DNA of 64,000 nt, from assembly GCA_010093485.1 (NCBI GenBank), contig MU001503.1, forward strand, positions 1,137,132 to 1,201,131, given 5' to 3'. The notes beneath the pieces are model-generated. The model searched no databases. It was not told the DNA's origin and saw only the letters and a program-made list of their open reading frames with translations. This DNA is from Karstenula rhodostoma CBS 690.94. Lineage: Eukaryota; Ascomycota; Dothideomycetes; Pleosporales; Didymosphaeriaceae. Made by a program: the position numbers and the translations under genes. Below, piece by piece: positions 34,895 through 45,480 of the stretch (within the stretch, counting starts at the first letter, position 1; every line of letters starts with the position of its first letter).

Positions 34895-35395
34895 ATGACC
34901 ACCACCACCCCAGAAGCCCCAGAAAACGCCAGCCAACTCTACAAAACCCTCTTCTCCACCGCCACAGAATTCATCCGCTGCCAAGACCGCGACGACTCCC
35001 AGCCAACGCGCATGAACCTCGACCGCGTCCGCGCCATCCGCACCCCTAACCACACCCACTCCTTCGGCCACAATCACTTGGTCTCCACCAAACCCATGCT
35101 CCAGGGTGAGCTCGGTGTCGATGCTTTCCTCGCTCACGTCGATAAGATGGTGCCCAAGCTCGATACCTGGGCCGCGCGTATCACGGACATTGTCGTGGAT
35201 GAGACGAGAAGGATGTGTATCGTGCGAGCCAGTTATTTTATGCAGCCGGTTGGGGCGGAGAAGGCGGTGGAGAATGATGTGGTTTGGTGGCTGTGGGTGG
35301 AAGAGGGTGGGCAAAAGGTGAAGAAGGCGGTGGAGTTTGTCGATGGGGCGGCTACAGGGAGGATTGGGGAGTTGCTCATGGCGGCGCAGAAGTGA
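34895..35395 (+). CDS. NTF2-like (SnoaL-type) small protein
   Basis: A single exon of 166 aa with a clean start (CACGATGACC). The sequence matches the layout of fungal NTF2-like/SnoaL-like proteins: an N-terminal helix (LYKTLFSTATEFIRC), DRVRAIRTPNHTHSFGHNHL, a helix containing FLAHVDKMVPKLDTW, and strands TDIVVDETRRMCIVRASYF and DVVWWLWVEEGGQKVKKAVEF. The latter two form the curved sheet that lines the pocket. There is no signal peptide or membrane segment. Codon use shifts from C-rich in the first half to G-rich in the second. Related proteins work as cyclases or isomerases in meroterpenoid and polyketide pathways, but many are uncharacterised. It is a distant relative of the gene at 27662. 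Confidence 0.75.
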   Translation: MTTTTPEAPENASQLYKTLFSTATEFIRCQDRDDSQPTRMNLDRVRAIRTPNHTHSFGHNHLVSTKPMLQGELGVDAFLAHVDKMVPKLDTWAARITDIVVDETRRMCIVRASYFMQPVGAEKAVENDVVWWLWVEEGGQKVKKAVEFVDGAATGRIGELLMAAQK

Positions 35396-35795
35396 TGTTA
35401 GGCGTGCACCGGTATATGGAGAGAGAGTGTGTGTTGTATGTTGGTTTTAACAGTTTGAAAGGGTATGTCAAAGGCCAATGCATCAAGGTTCTGTGTGCTG
35501 AGGATGGAGCTTGTGGCGTTAGAATACTGTTCGTGAACTATTGTTTCAATTGATGACGGGTTCATCGCCGCTATGGAATTAGACTTGCATCGACAATCCC
35601 CAAAGTTCTCGGATGAATCACGCCATTTTCAATCCATTTCCAGCACCGTGCTTATGATGTCCAGGTCACTCCATATTCAAGCGGAGTATGAACCAATCGC
35701 AGACTGGATGATCTCTTTTTTCCACGATACTCGACCATCCTGGCCAAACAAGATCACCCGACAATGACGGTTCCCTTCCCAGAGCCAAATGCCAT
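35396..35795. other. Intergenic region between convergent genes
   Basis: Shared 3' flank, 400 bp. Nothing recognised. Confidence 0.45.
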
Positions 35796-36628
35796 TCAGT
35801 GGAGCTTAATGCCATTCTTTCCCGCTTTGCCTGGGAAGAATACATGAAGCAGGGCACGATGGAACGTGTCCTCTTTTGCCTCAGCCAGCGGGTAGATCTT
35901 GTTATTCGTGATGGAGTACTTCTTGAGCTCGGAAAGAGTGCCGAACCGGCGTGGACGGCCAGCTACGAAGTCGTAGATGTTGATGTAGACCTTCGCAAGC
36001 GCCTATCCGAGTTAGCGTGCGTCTTGAGAAGACTGCGTGGAGGATTGCACTGACCTTTTTGCACTTGTTGATGGATGTCGGGACTGGGTCGATACCAACA
36101 TCAACACAGAGCTGCCTCCATGCGTCGAGGTCGCGGTAGTTGGTACCGTAGACCTGGTTGAAGTGCTGCAAAACATGCTCATGTCGACGGCGAAGGGGTC
36201 GGCCCCGGGGAACAGGTGGAACTGGACTGGCACCGCCGGAAGAGACAACTCCAGAAGATGCGGTATCTGAGGAGGTCGAGCTTACGGTCGAGGTATCCGA
36301 GGAGATCGAGCCCAGGCTAGGAGAGGGCCACGGCTCGCGCGCCGTGCGGGTAGCGGTGACATTGTTTGCACCTATTCAAACGTCAACATATGGTCAGCCG
36401 CAACAAATTGCCCAAGGCCTTACCGCGACCGCGCCAGATGTAGTCCTCCCCAAAACACGCCTTCCAATTCGTGCACCATACGATACCGGCCGGCTCCCAG
36501 CCCAGATAGTGCTTCGCCAGGCGGTTGAACTCGGCCTTCGGGGTCTTCTCGCGATCGATAGCGAACGCCGTACCAGCACCACATGCAGTGAGGTACTCGT
36601 ACTGCTGGTTGAGGGTGAGGGCTGTCAT
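35796..36628 (-). CDS. Conserved fungal protein of unknown function
   Basis: Three minus-strand exons: 36628-36424, 36371-36055 and 36002-35796, with two 52-nt introns. The product is 242 aa. The N-terminus (TALTLNQQYEYLTACGAGTA, then FNRLAKHYLGWEPAGIVWC and WKACFGEDYIW) is followed by a Ser/Thr/Pro-rich linker with repeated SSDTxS units. The C-terminal half contains HFNQVYGTNYRDLDAWRQLC, VGIDPVPTSINKCKKALAKV and YINIYDFVAGRP, then FGTLSELKKYSI and a basic end. I remember this C-terminal block from uncharacterised ascomycete proteins but cannot attach a function. The acceptor of intron 2 was chosen because it yields KKALAKVYINIYDF, which fits the conserved pattern better than the alternative 12 nt later. 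There is no signal peptide or membrane segment. Confidence 0.75.
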
Positions 36629-36920
36629 GGCGGGCGGTGGCTACCCAATTGTATGTAGCGGGAAGCCTGGGGAGAAAGGTCAGCCGCGGGGACGACCGAG
36701 TTTATGTACTGCGGTGGGTCGATGCTTGATTAGTCAAACAGGCACATATTCAGTGCAGCACAGAAGAGGCGGAACATAAGTCTAGGCAGTGTCGAAGATT
36801 TTAAAAGGAAGTTGAGTCTGTGCTTCACTCTCACCCATGAACTTTTCAAACCCCTTGGAAAAAAGTCGCATTCAGCTGATAAATGAACGAAATATCAGTT
36901 TATCATATTTGTGATTCTCC

Positions 36921-37040
36921 GTATATTGTAGATAATCACATGAGGCGGGGTAGATCTATGAAGCAAGGGGGACAAAAAGGCGCGTTGTGCTTTGCCAATG
37001 CACGAACAAAGGGGGACCAAAAAAGCGGCTAAGGCGCGCC
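36921..37040. repeat. Dispersed repeat fragment, first copy (with an internal duplicate)
   Basis: The stretch 36921-36984 matches 63757-63820 at roughly 80% by eye, including identical GCAAGGGGGACA. A second related core (GGGGGACC followed by AAAA and GGCGCG) occurs within the same fragment at 37004-37040. It looks like the terminal part of a DNA transposon. Confidence 0.55.
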
Positions 37041-37400
37041 CAGCGTCTGTATGCAGGAGGCTAACTAAATGATTCTCCGTATTTCGTTGGTTTTCTGCTT
37101 CAAATAGGATTACTATAATGTAATGCGTATCTTCAGTATGACTTCTCGATTAGAATTCTATCTGTACGTAGCTTGAAGTTACAGCAGATTCCGCATAAAC
37201 AAAGCAATAGTCAGACAAACAGACACATGATATCCACAAAAGAAAAATTCCACGGAGCATAGATGGACGGTTGTGCCAGGATCTCACAGGGGTGGAAGAC
37301 CCTGAGCGCAGCCCACTATCGGTGCTTTGCAAAGTTTCGTTCCACTTTACTATGGTACTATATTGATGTCTAGCCGATATGCCTTTGAAGGTGTATATTA

Positions 37401-37514
37401 TAGAGAGCTATATATTGGTTAACCCCTATTAAATTAAGGGTTTTGTATTAAAATAGGGTCTGGAAAGGTTACAACTAGCCTCCCAACGTAAACAGTCCAG
37501 TATCTAGCTCTCTA
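37401..37514. mobile_element. 114-bp MITE-like element with TIRs and TA flanks
   Basis: The left end TAGAGAGCTA (37401-37410) and the right end TAGCTCTCTA (37505-37514) are perfect inverted repeats. Extended by the flanks, 15 of 16 positions match (37399-37414 against 37501-37516). Both sides are bordered by TA, the target duplication of Tc1/mariner-type transposition. The inside is AT-rich, non-coding and has a second small palindrome (AACCCCTA/AAGGGTT). There is no transposase, so it is non-autonomous. Confidence 0.6.
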
Positions 37515-40500
37515 TAGTATATGAGTATTGGCCAGCAATCAACATAGTACAATTTTGAGGTGGAACGAAGCTTTTGCAAGCGACAATAGAACCCATCCAA
37601 GGCCACAAGATACGACAAGCGGAGACCATACACAACTACATCCTATTGATATTCACCCCTGTCCCACCACAGAGAAAACGACCAAGCGTGCTCCTCCCAG
37701 CGAACACAGTAGAAGCGCAACCAAACCACCCCTCCCCATCCTGATCCCCATCCACCCACCCTACCAACTCAACAAACCCCAACACCAACCACATCCAACC
37801 CTCATCCCAAAACCTCCCCATCCCCCCCCAACACCAAAACCCACCTATCTACCACCGCCCCCGTCCCAGTCCCTGCAGGTATACCCCACACCGCACATCC
37901 TTACCCCGAATCCCTCTCCACGACTTCCTGACACAACTAGGTATGCCCATCATGCCAGGGACGCAACACCCACCCTCCGCCCCCGAAACCCATACACCAG
38001 TCGCCGCACGAGACGAGACTGCCTCACAAGCCCGCCGCACATCTGCATCGACCGTACGCCATATAGTGGAGATGTTCGCGCGGGTGTTCGTCGCAGACAC
38101 GCGACCGCCATGCTACTTGGTGCGGCCCTGACGCGGCGAAGATGGGTAGACGGGGTGCTGGGAGGGGAGGCGGAGGGAGGAATCGCAAGGGGCGAGGGAG
38201 GAGACGGTCGTGGAGGAGAAGGAAGTAGAGGCGAGATCGAGGAGTGGATGATTGATAGGTGGTAGATCTCTGGGGAGTGTACTTACTGCTGCTTAACAAG
38301 ACGATACGGTGCACTGTCTACACTTTGTTACCGCTCCAGCGCGTCAACAGAACGCACTATCAATCTAGCACGTCCACGCTTGCTGTCAAACCTCGCACGC
38401 GGCGAGGGGCATCTGTACCGCGCCACTACAACGGGCGGGTAGTCTGGCAAGCGCTTATACTGGAGCGAACGAATAATCGTAGTACCATTGTCTACTCTAA
38501 CACTTGCTTGCTACTCCCACGACAACGCCGACGACAACCCTCAATAGCAAAGGGAACCCATACGCACTCGACAACCCCAATCCAGCGGGGGCCCCCTCAA
38601 CCCCCATCCTCACCTTGCCCCGCCCCCCTCCCCCACACGACCCTCCTCACTGAACGACCTACCCAAACCGCCCAAGCGCGCCCGCCGCCCGGGCCCCTGC
38701 GCCCATGACTTCAATTTCTCCGAGGAGCCGGGGCCGGGGCTCAGCAGGGCAACGGCGCCATACATAGCCGCCCGACATACATACAGTATCATCCTTCCGG
38801 CCCCCTGCAGCTGCACTGGGGTCTGTGCTAGGGGGAAGCAAAAGCAGGACACGACACCGGCGAGGGTGAGAAACGGCAACATGTGCGCGTCAGCCATGGG
38901 ACTCACCAGATCGGAGTGAGGGAGCGCTGGGAAGCTTCTAGGCCGTGCTACGAGGAAGCCGGTTTCATGCCGTCATGGTGTGGTGTTGTGACTTGGGGCT
39001 TCATATCGAGCAGGGCGCGGGCATGCCATGACCGATGGGTGTAGGCGGGATGTGTGCTTGGAAGGTGGGGCTCTGCGTGGGTATGTGGGCTTCATGGTTG
39101 ATCGGTGGGTCGTAGTTGGTAAACGAGTGAGCGGTAGTTGCCGGTCTTGGAAAGTAATATGGCAAATGCCGTGAGGCGAGGGCATAGCTTCACTGTGGAG
39201 AGGTCCAAGCCGTATCAGGCACTTGACGTCCTCATATCCAGGAACCTCAAGTACCAAGGGGATCAACAAGGTTGCTTCAGTTCAGTGTTGGGCAATGATT
39301 GGCCATTACGTGCGATGCCCGAGCGCGGAGCTTGTTTTGAGCAGTGCTCGTCGACCAAGCTCGAACGAGGCCGCCAACCGGTCGTTTGCAGGGACATCGT
39401 GATCTGAACTGGCCACTTAACGGGGCGTCAGAGCGTGCTCATGGGACAGGATTCGCCTAGTGGGCGTCAGCAACAGAATCGTGAGTCTATCTGGGGTGGG
39501 CATAATGGTTCGATCCGCCAACGCAAAAGTAAACCACAACTGCTCACCACAGCCTCGCTCTAGCGCAGGCTGCCGTACCCAGCTGACACAAACCACAAAT
39601 ATTATGCAGCGCTCGGGGCCGATCTAGCGTGCACGCTGATATGTTGTTGATGGAGCAAATAATTGGACGCCGAGGGGGATAATCGGCGAAGGGGTGATGA
39701 GCATTGGCCTCGACAGAAGCTATCAACGCAGAAGGATTGTGAGGTCCTGCCGTTGACCATACGCTTGCCGACGGAGGCAAACCATAATGGCACTCTTAAT
39801 CAATACGGCACCTGCATGTTGCGGAACTGTGGCGTTGTTGATTGCCTGTCCCCGGATTATGTCCTGCAGGTTTGTGCCATTCTAATAGGCGAAGGGCGCA
39901 GCTTGTGACGATGCTCGTGCTGTACACCCGACGGAGAAGCACTAGGGAGTTTGGGCACAGTCCTGTTATAGGAATGTTACTCCATCCAACGCCTGAAACA
40001 AACTTGTAACCTGCTTGACCAGAACCGACCAGCGGGGATTTGTGCTCTGGATTTCTTCGAAGTTTGTGTCTTCTGTCATTGCACGGACCAATCGTTCATG
40101 ACCTGATCAAAAAAAGCCGCTTGTTCTACGGCGCCAGCATTGTGTACGTTTTGCTCGGGAAGTCACCGAATGCACAGCCGATGGGCAGTTTGCATAAGTG
40201 GAGTAGCACGCGAAGTCCAGAAGTAACTCACGCGGTGTTTTCACGCACGAGCGAGCCTCGAACAAGCGCACCGCACATCGGAGAAGAAGCTCTTGCCGAA
40301 GATTTCGGCCTGTACGACAAGAAAGGCAAAGTCTATGCCGAGTACCTTCGGTACCGATAGAGACGTCTTGTGAGAGCGGAGCGCATGAGCCAGGAACGTC
40401 CAGCTGTTCGCTACCTCCTTTGTTAGGTTAGGGATGTGGGTAGCGTGATGCCTGGCATAGTTGCTGGGCGATCCGTGGTACAAGCTGCGTGACGAACCAA

Positions 40501-42375
40501 TATGTGCAAAATTTCCTCGGATGTCATCGGCCGCGCCGTACTACATCGTTACTTCGTTACTGGACTTCGTGAACGGAGTAAGAGAAAATCAGGTTCATCA
40601 AAGAAATCGACAAGCTCCGTGTCAGACCTTAAGAGACCTCCAGAGACCTTCATAGAGACGTGCGGTCAAAGCCCAGAAGCGGGGCACCTGTCAGCAGAGC
40701 CTTGGGATGTGTTCTGACATACTGACCAGTGCCAAGCTAAGCACCTATCGATTTAATCGACGTGTAGGCCTTCCACTGCTTTAGTGTGGGGTGGAAAATT
40801 CAACAGTTTCACCAGATCGTCTGTGCGAGTACACATGTCGCAAATGGCAGGTCGTGCAGGAGGCTTGCGCGGCGCCCACGCTGGTCAATGTTCTCCCATT
40901 GTCCCTATTGCACGTCTCCCGAACGAAGAATAGCTGGCAACGATGGCCTTGGGATTAAGGAGTTGATGAACCGAGATAGCTGTGCTGGTCATGCCAAATG
41001 GCATGATCGCCAGCTGACAACCGCCACCGATGTTTGGCAGCAGTAGTGCTGTTCGATGATGCAAGTGATGGAGCGACCAATAGACTATCAACTCGTATGC
41101 CTCGAGAGTGAGGAAACAGGACTCGAGAGGTCCTGTTGACTATGTTTGATCGACCTGAGGCAGGCCCATCGCGTCGGGTCAGTTGCCACCACTGACCGAT
41201 AGGGGCAATCTGACGGAGGCCGGTTCTAAGGGTATGTGCAGAGATGAATCTCGACCGAACGAGTGGTTGCCCGAGACAAAGCCCGAAGCTGGGACGGAAG
41301 AGAAGAGGCAGCTTCCAGCCACTGGCCAAGGTCCCGTTGTCCCTGACAAGGAATGGAGGGCAGAACTGGTGTTTGGAGGCACTTCGCAACGAGGTCAGCC
41401 TCTCAGAGACGGGCCGTACCGCTGCTGGCAGACGTTGCTCTCGAAGAGCGACCACAACATCACGTCAGCCGCTCCAGAGGGCCCACTGGTGTCTGATCTC
41501 GGGGGCTGGAATGAGTGGAGCTGGTGTAACTGGACAGCTGCGGTGGCCGAAGCAGGGCATGCGACAGCGTCTATGCGATACCGCCCCATGGAGCCATTTG
41601 TCGCCGGCTGAGACAGGTAGTTTTGCGCAGTTGCGGTCCCTGCTCTTTCCGAAGTACATTGAGGCTGCTGCAGGCCGCCATGAAGCCGGCGGAGGGTGGC
41701 CTCTGTTTGGACGCCCGCGACGAGCGTCACGGGACGGACGGGAGGCTGCAGGCCGGTGTGCCTCGAGGGCGGATTCGGCGCAGAGAAGCATCGCATCTTG
41801 TGACCTGGGGTGGGCTGGGGCAGCTCGAAGGGGCGGCCATGTCCAGCACACGCGCGCAGCCACCATCTCATCTGGTCCAACGGGCTGTCGTGCGCGCTCG
41901 CGATGGACGCGGTGAAAGGGCTGGCAAGTGCCGGGGGCGGTGCTAGCGGGCGCGAGGCACCGGGAGACAGCGGCAGCCCTGCTCGGGGCAGCTCTCGCAT
42001 GCTGTTTCGAGCGTGATCAGATGACTGCTGGCATGGAGACGGGAGATGGGAGATGGAGCGGTGGAGGTCGCGGCCGCCAGCCTTGGGGAGGGCGCGGACG
42101 ATTGGCGGGCGGGGCAGGTGCGCGTCTGGGACGAGGCAAGGAATGCAATGCACGTAGATTAGCGGAGCAGAGAGGTCGTCGCTGGTCGCGGCGATGCATG
42201 TAGCGGTCAGGCCGCCCCGGGCGCTGGACAGCGGGCAGCCGCAACGTGCGAGACACATGAGGCAGCCGGCCTGGGACGGCGAGGTCACGTCTGCGCGTGT
42301 CGAGAAGCAAGGAGCGGGCGGGCTGGCCGTGGTGTTGAGGGCGGCGGGCAACGGTGCAGTGCAGTCACTCGGCGT

Positions 42376-42456
42376 GTGGTCAGTGTGGTCAGTGTGGTCA
42401 GTGTGGTCAGTGTGGTCAGTGTGGTCAGTGTGGTCAGTGTGGTCAGTGTGGTCACT
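42376..42456. repeat. 9-nt minisatellite GTGGTCAGT, nine copies
   Basis: Eight perfect copies and one ending in CT. The period is a multiple of three, which keeps six artificial frames open (Asp-His-Thr on the minus strand, Ser-Val-Trp on the plus strand). Confidence 0.95.
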
Positions 42457-43130
42457 GGGGGGGCGGCGTAGCGGAGGGCGCTTGGCCGCATGGGGATGGC
42501 GCGGGAAGGAGGGAAGGGAAGGAGCAACCGCAGGCTGCACGTCACCACTCGCTCCTTCCAGCGCCCACGACACCCCGCGCCCCGTCGCCCGCGGCAGCCC
42601 CATGATGTCCATGATGCCAGGAGATGAGGAAGGCGCTGCTGGAGAGGGCAGTCTCCGGCCAGCGCAGCGCAGCGCAGACAGACGCAAGGGCGCGGCCAAG
42701 GGCTTGCTTTTCGTCCTCACCGTTCGCGCGCGCGCGCCCCATTCGCTGCGAGTGCTGCCGCCCGCCGAGCACCTCGCAGGCCGTCACGCCCCGGCAGCGC
42801 TCGCGGGCGGCTCACTGGCTGGCCGCACACCCACCGCGCGCTGCTTTCGGAGCATTGCGCAGCGCACCGAGCTGGCGGGCCTGCCAATGCTGGGACGCTG
42901 CACCTCTGCACCACTGCACCGTGTGGCGCTGCGCTCTAACTCGAACCTCCAGGCGAGGGCGAAGGTAGCATCCACGCTGCCGGGGGCTCCAGGTGATGCT
43001 AGCCCACCTGGACGCTCACGCTCGCTGCACCGCGCCGAGCATTGCAGCGTCGAGCGACGAGAAGTGAGCATGGCGCGAACCGACGACGACGATGCGAGCC
43101 GACGGCGCCGCTGGACCCTCGCTGCTGCTG

Positions 43131-43170
43131 GCACTCACTAGCATTCACTAGCATTCACTAGCATTCACTA
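43131..43170. repeat. 10-nt repeat GCATTCACTA, four copies
   Basis: Three perfect copies preceded by one copy with a single mismatch (GCACTCACTA). Confidence 0.9.
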
Positions 43171-43286
43171 GCCCTCGCGAGCCCGCCGTCACGGCCCGAG
43201 GCGCCCATGCACCCGCCCACCGTCCGTCCGTCGCCAGAGAAGGCGTGGTAGAAGGCGGTGCTGCCCAGTGCCCGTCGGCGACATCA

Positions 43287-43330
43287 CCCTCCTCCTCCTC
43301 ATCCTCCTCCTCCTCCTCCTCCTCCTCCTC
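43287..43330. repeat. (CCT)n microsatellite
   Basis: About 14 CCT triplets with one CAT interruption. Confidence 0.95.
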
Positions 43331-43462
43331 GTCATCTGTTCGCTGCATGGGTGCTCGCCCAGATGAAACATGGCGGACCCGGGCTGCTGGATGGTGCTGC
43401 CGTGTCGAGTCGCCCCATGGAGCGCCGTGTCGTGGCCAATGTTCCTGCGTCGCTGCACGGGA

Positions 43463-43486
43463 GAGTGACGGAGTGACGGAGTGACG
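43463..43486. repeat. 8-nt repeat GAGTGACG, three copies
   Basis: Three perfect copies in tandem. Confidence 0.9.
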
Positions 43487-44230
43487 GCCCAGGCGAGCCA
43501 ATCCTCGCCCCGCGCTGCAGGCCCGCTCCCGCTGCCCTCGGCCGCCTTGGTCGCTGGTGCAAGGAATGCTGCGCGCTGCGTGGGCCGCCGACCTTTCGAG
43601 AACGCTGCCAGCCTGGGCCCCAGAATCTGCTCTCCCTGACATCGGAGATATAGACACGCCCCTTTGGGACATGGTCGCTGCTGCAGCTTGCCAATGCTAC
43701 CGTGGTGCTAGAGAACGGCACCGGTCTGAGCCGCGCGATTCGCATCATCCGCTCGGGGGCTGAATCTTGATCCATCACCGCCAGAGATGCGTTGAAGCTA
43801 CCAGCTTGGTAGGCACTTCTTCTTTCAGCCAAACAACCCGATCAACATAGCCCAAACCCCAAACCCCACCTCCCCTGTCTATTCTGTATCAATCCATAGC
43901 CCTGAGCGCTCTAGCCCACCAGCTTCCTGTACTTGTACTGGCCCCTCTGTCCTGCTTCGCCCCTGCCCTGCCCTCTCAGATAACATCTCCGCCATCTATC
44001 CCCCGTTTGTGCCTTCCCCACGCCTGCCTCCGTTGTTTTTTCCCTGCTCACCCCCCGGCTCCCTAACAAGCAATTCTTCGAGAACAAAGATCACGGGATT
44101 TCCTGGTCCAGGCGGCCTTGTGCTACCAGACTACGAGCAGGAAGCCGTTGAGCCGTTTGGGAGCAAAAGGCAAAGTGCATATAGCTCAGTCCTCATCTCG
44201 CTCCTCGAGGGTACTTTGCACGCCGCCTGC

Positions 44231-44287
44231 TACACATCCACATCCACATCCACATCCACATCCACATCCACATACACATACACATAC
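44231..44287. repeat. (CACATC)n / (CACATA)n microsatellite
   Basis: About six CACATC hexamers are followed by CACATA hexamers. The repeat sits in the probable upstream region of the Ndt80-type gene. Confidence 0.9.
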
Positions 44288-45480
44288 CCTTCCTTGCTCC
44301 CAGAGCCTGCCATAGCCGTCCTTCACCCCGGCCCTTCCCTTCGCCAGCCCACCGAGTGCCCGCTACACCACGGCGCCGGTGCATACGGACGACGTCGACA
44401 AGCATATCCGCGCACCCGGCCTCTGTGCAGATCGCTAAGGACTCGACGACAAGTGACAAGCCTGCGCGCTCGCCGAAACAGCCACGCTCGCCCTCGGTCG
44501 GCGCCACAGTGTTGCTTTGGGGCAGCTGCAGGAACAACCTTGCAAGTTTCAACCAGATTGCGGCGGGCCAGAGACTGACAGGTCACAGCAAAGTCTCGAC
44601 AGCAGCCGCCATCTCACGACCGACGTCGCAGCCGCCAGGAACCGGGGTCGGCTAGCAGATCAGTGCTTGTCTGTGCGCCCGCATCGCGCAATTGGAGATC
44701 TGTGGAGACGGGAAGAAGCAAAGCGCACCTGACGACCTGAGGTGTCGCCTCGAGAGCGTCGACGCTTAAGCTTAAGGGCCGCCAGCCGTCCCCACGCCTG
44801 GGCTTCGAGCAGACAGGTCAGGTCCTCTGCCCGTCTGTCATTTCCCGTCACCGCCCTGCGCCAGCCTTGTGACTAAGCCAGGCAGCAGGCAGCCTCTCGT
44901 GGTTGTCTTCGAGTCGGTGTGGTCAGTGTAGAGCAAACGACCAACTGGGACGCTCCGCGACATATACGAGTCCTCACCAGCACACCGTTCCAGCATTGAG
45001 TGCTCGACGGATTCGGCAGCCACCATCCATCACAGGCAGCGGCAGCTAGTCGAGGATCCCACACCCGCCCCCTGTTGCTGTGCCTGGCCCTGGCCCTGTA
45101 CAGTACAGTACCGGCTAAACCCCCGGATCTCCCTTTCAAGCGAACCAACAACGGCAGTCGACACGCCCGTAGAGCTCGTCTCTGCGCCAGAACGAGCAAC
45201 TGCACCGCCGCCGTCACATCTACCCACACCTCACGCGCAGCCGTCCCGCGACGAGCTCGCCGGCCCACAACACCAGCGTCATAAGCGCCGTCAGCGACTA
45301 GGAGCCTCGCCACAGCCGACGCCCGTTGCCTGCGGTCCCAGCGCGTTGGATTCGCAACCAGCAAAGGAGCTGAGCCGTGAGATTCGCTTCCCCCCAGGCG
45401 GCCTCTGGAAGGAGTCGCAGCGACCGTCAGGCCCCGATCGGGCATCCTAAGAGCACTGCTGGTGCGGCTGCGTCTGCAAT

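Larger units (their letters stand above)
36629..45480. other. 8.9-kb intergenic region with mini-elements and simple repeats
   Basis: No gene could be supported. From 36.85 to 37.52 kb it is AT-rich and holds repeat fragments and a TIR element. 37.6-38.3 kb is strongly C-rich and Pro-coding in several frames by composition only. From 41 to 45.4 kb it is GC-rich with frames open on both strands, several microsatellites and CT-rich tracts. The last part probably holds the promoter and long leader of the Ndt80-type regulator starting at 45481. Confidence 0.5.

Noticed and set aside
37528..38265. 245-residue Pro/His/Thr-rich plus frame
   Set aside because: TTG start, C-rich low-complexity composition, no domain. 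Another frame of the same stretch looks equally protein-like at its end, so no call is possible.
39480..39530. tRNA-like GGTTCGATCC T-loop match
   Set aside because: No acceptor stem or anticodon arm could be paired around it.
41395..42720. 441-residue minus-strand open frame
   Set aside because: It starts only at GTG. It is kept open by GC-rich composition and the 9-nt repeat, with other frames equally open on both strands and no domain visible.
42194..43141. 315-residue plus-strand open frame
   Set aside because: Same GC-rich and repeat-driven openness. It contains a long Ser-Val-Trp run from the minisatellite and no recognised motif.
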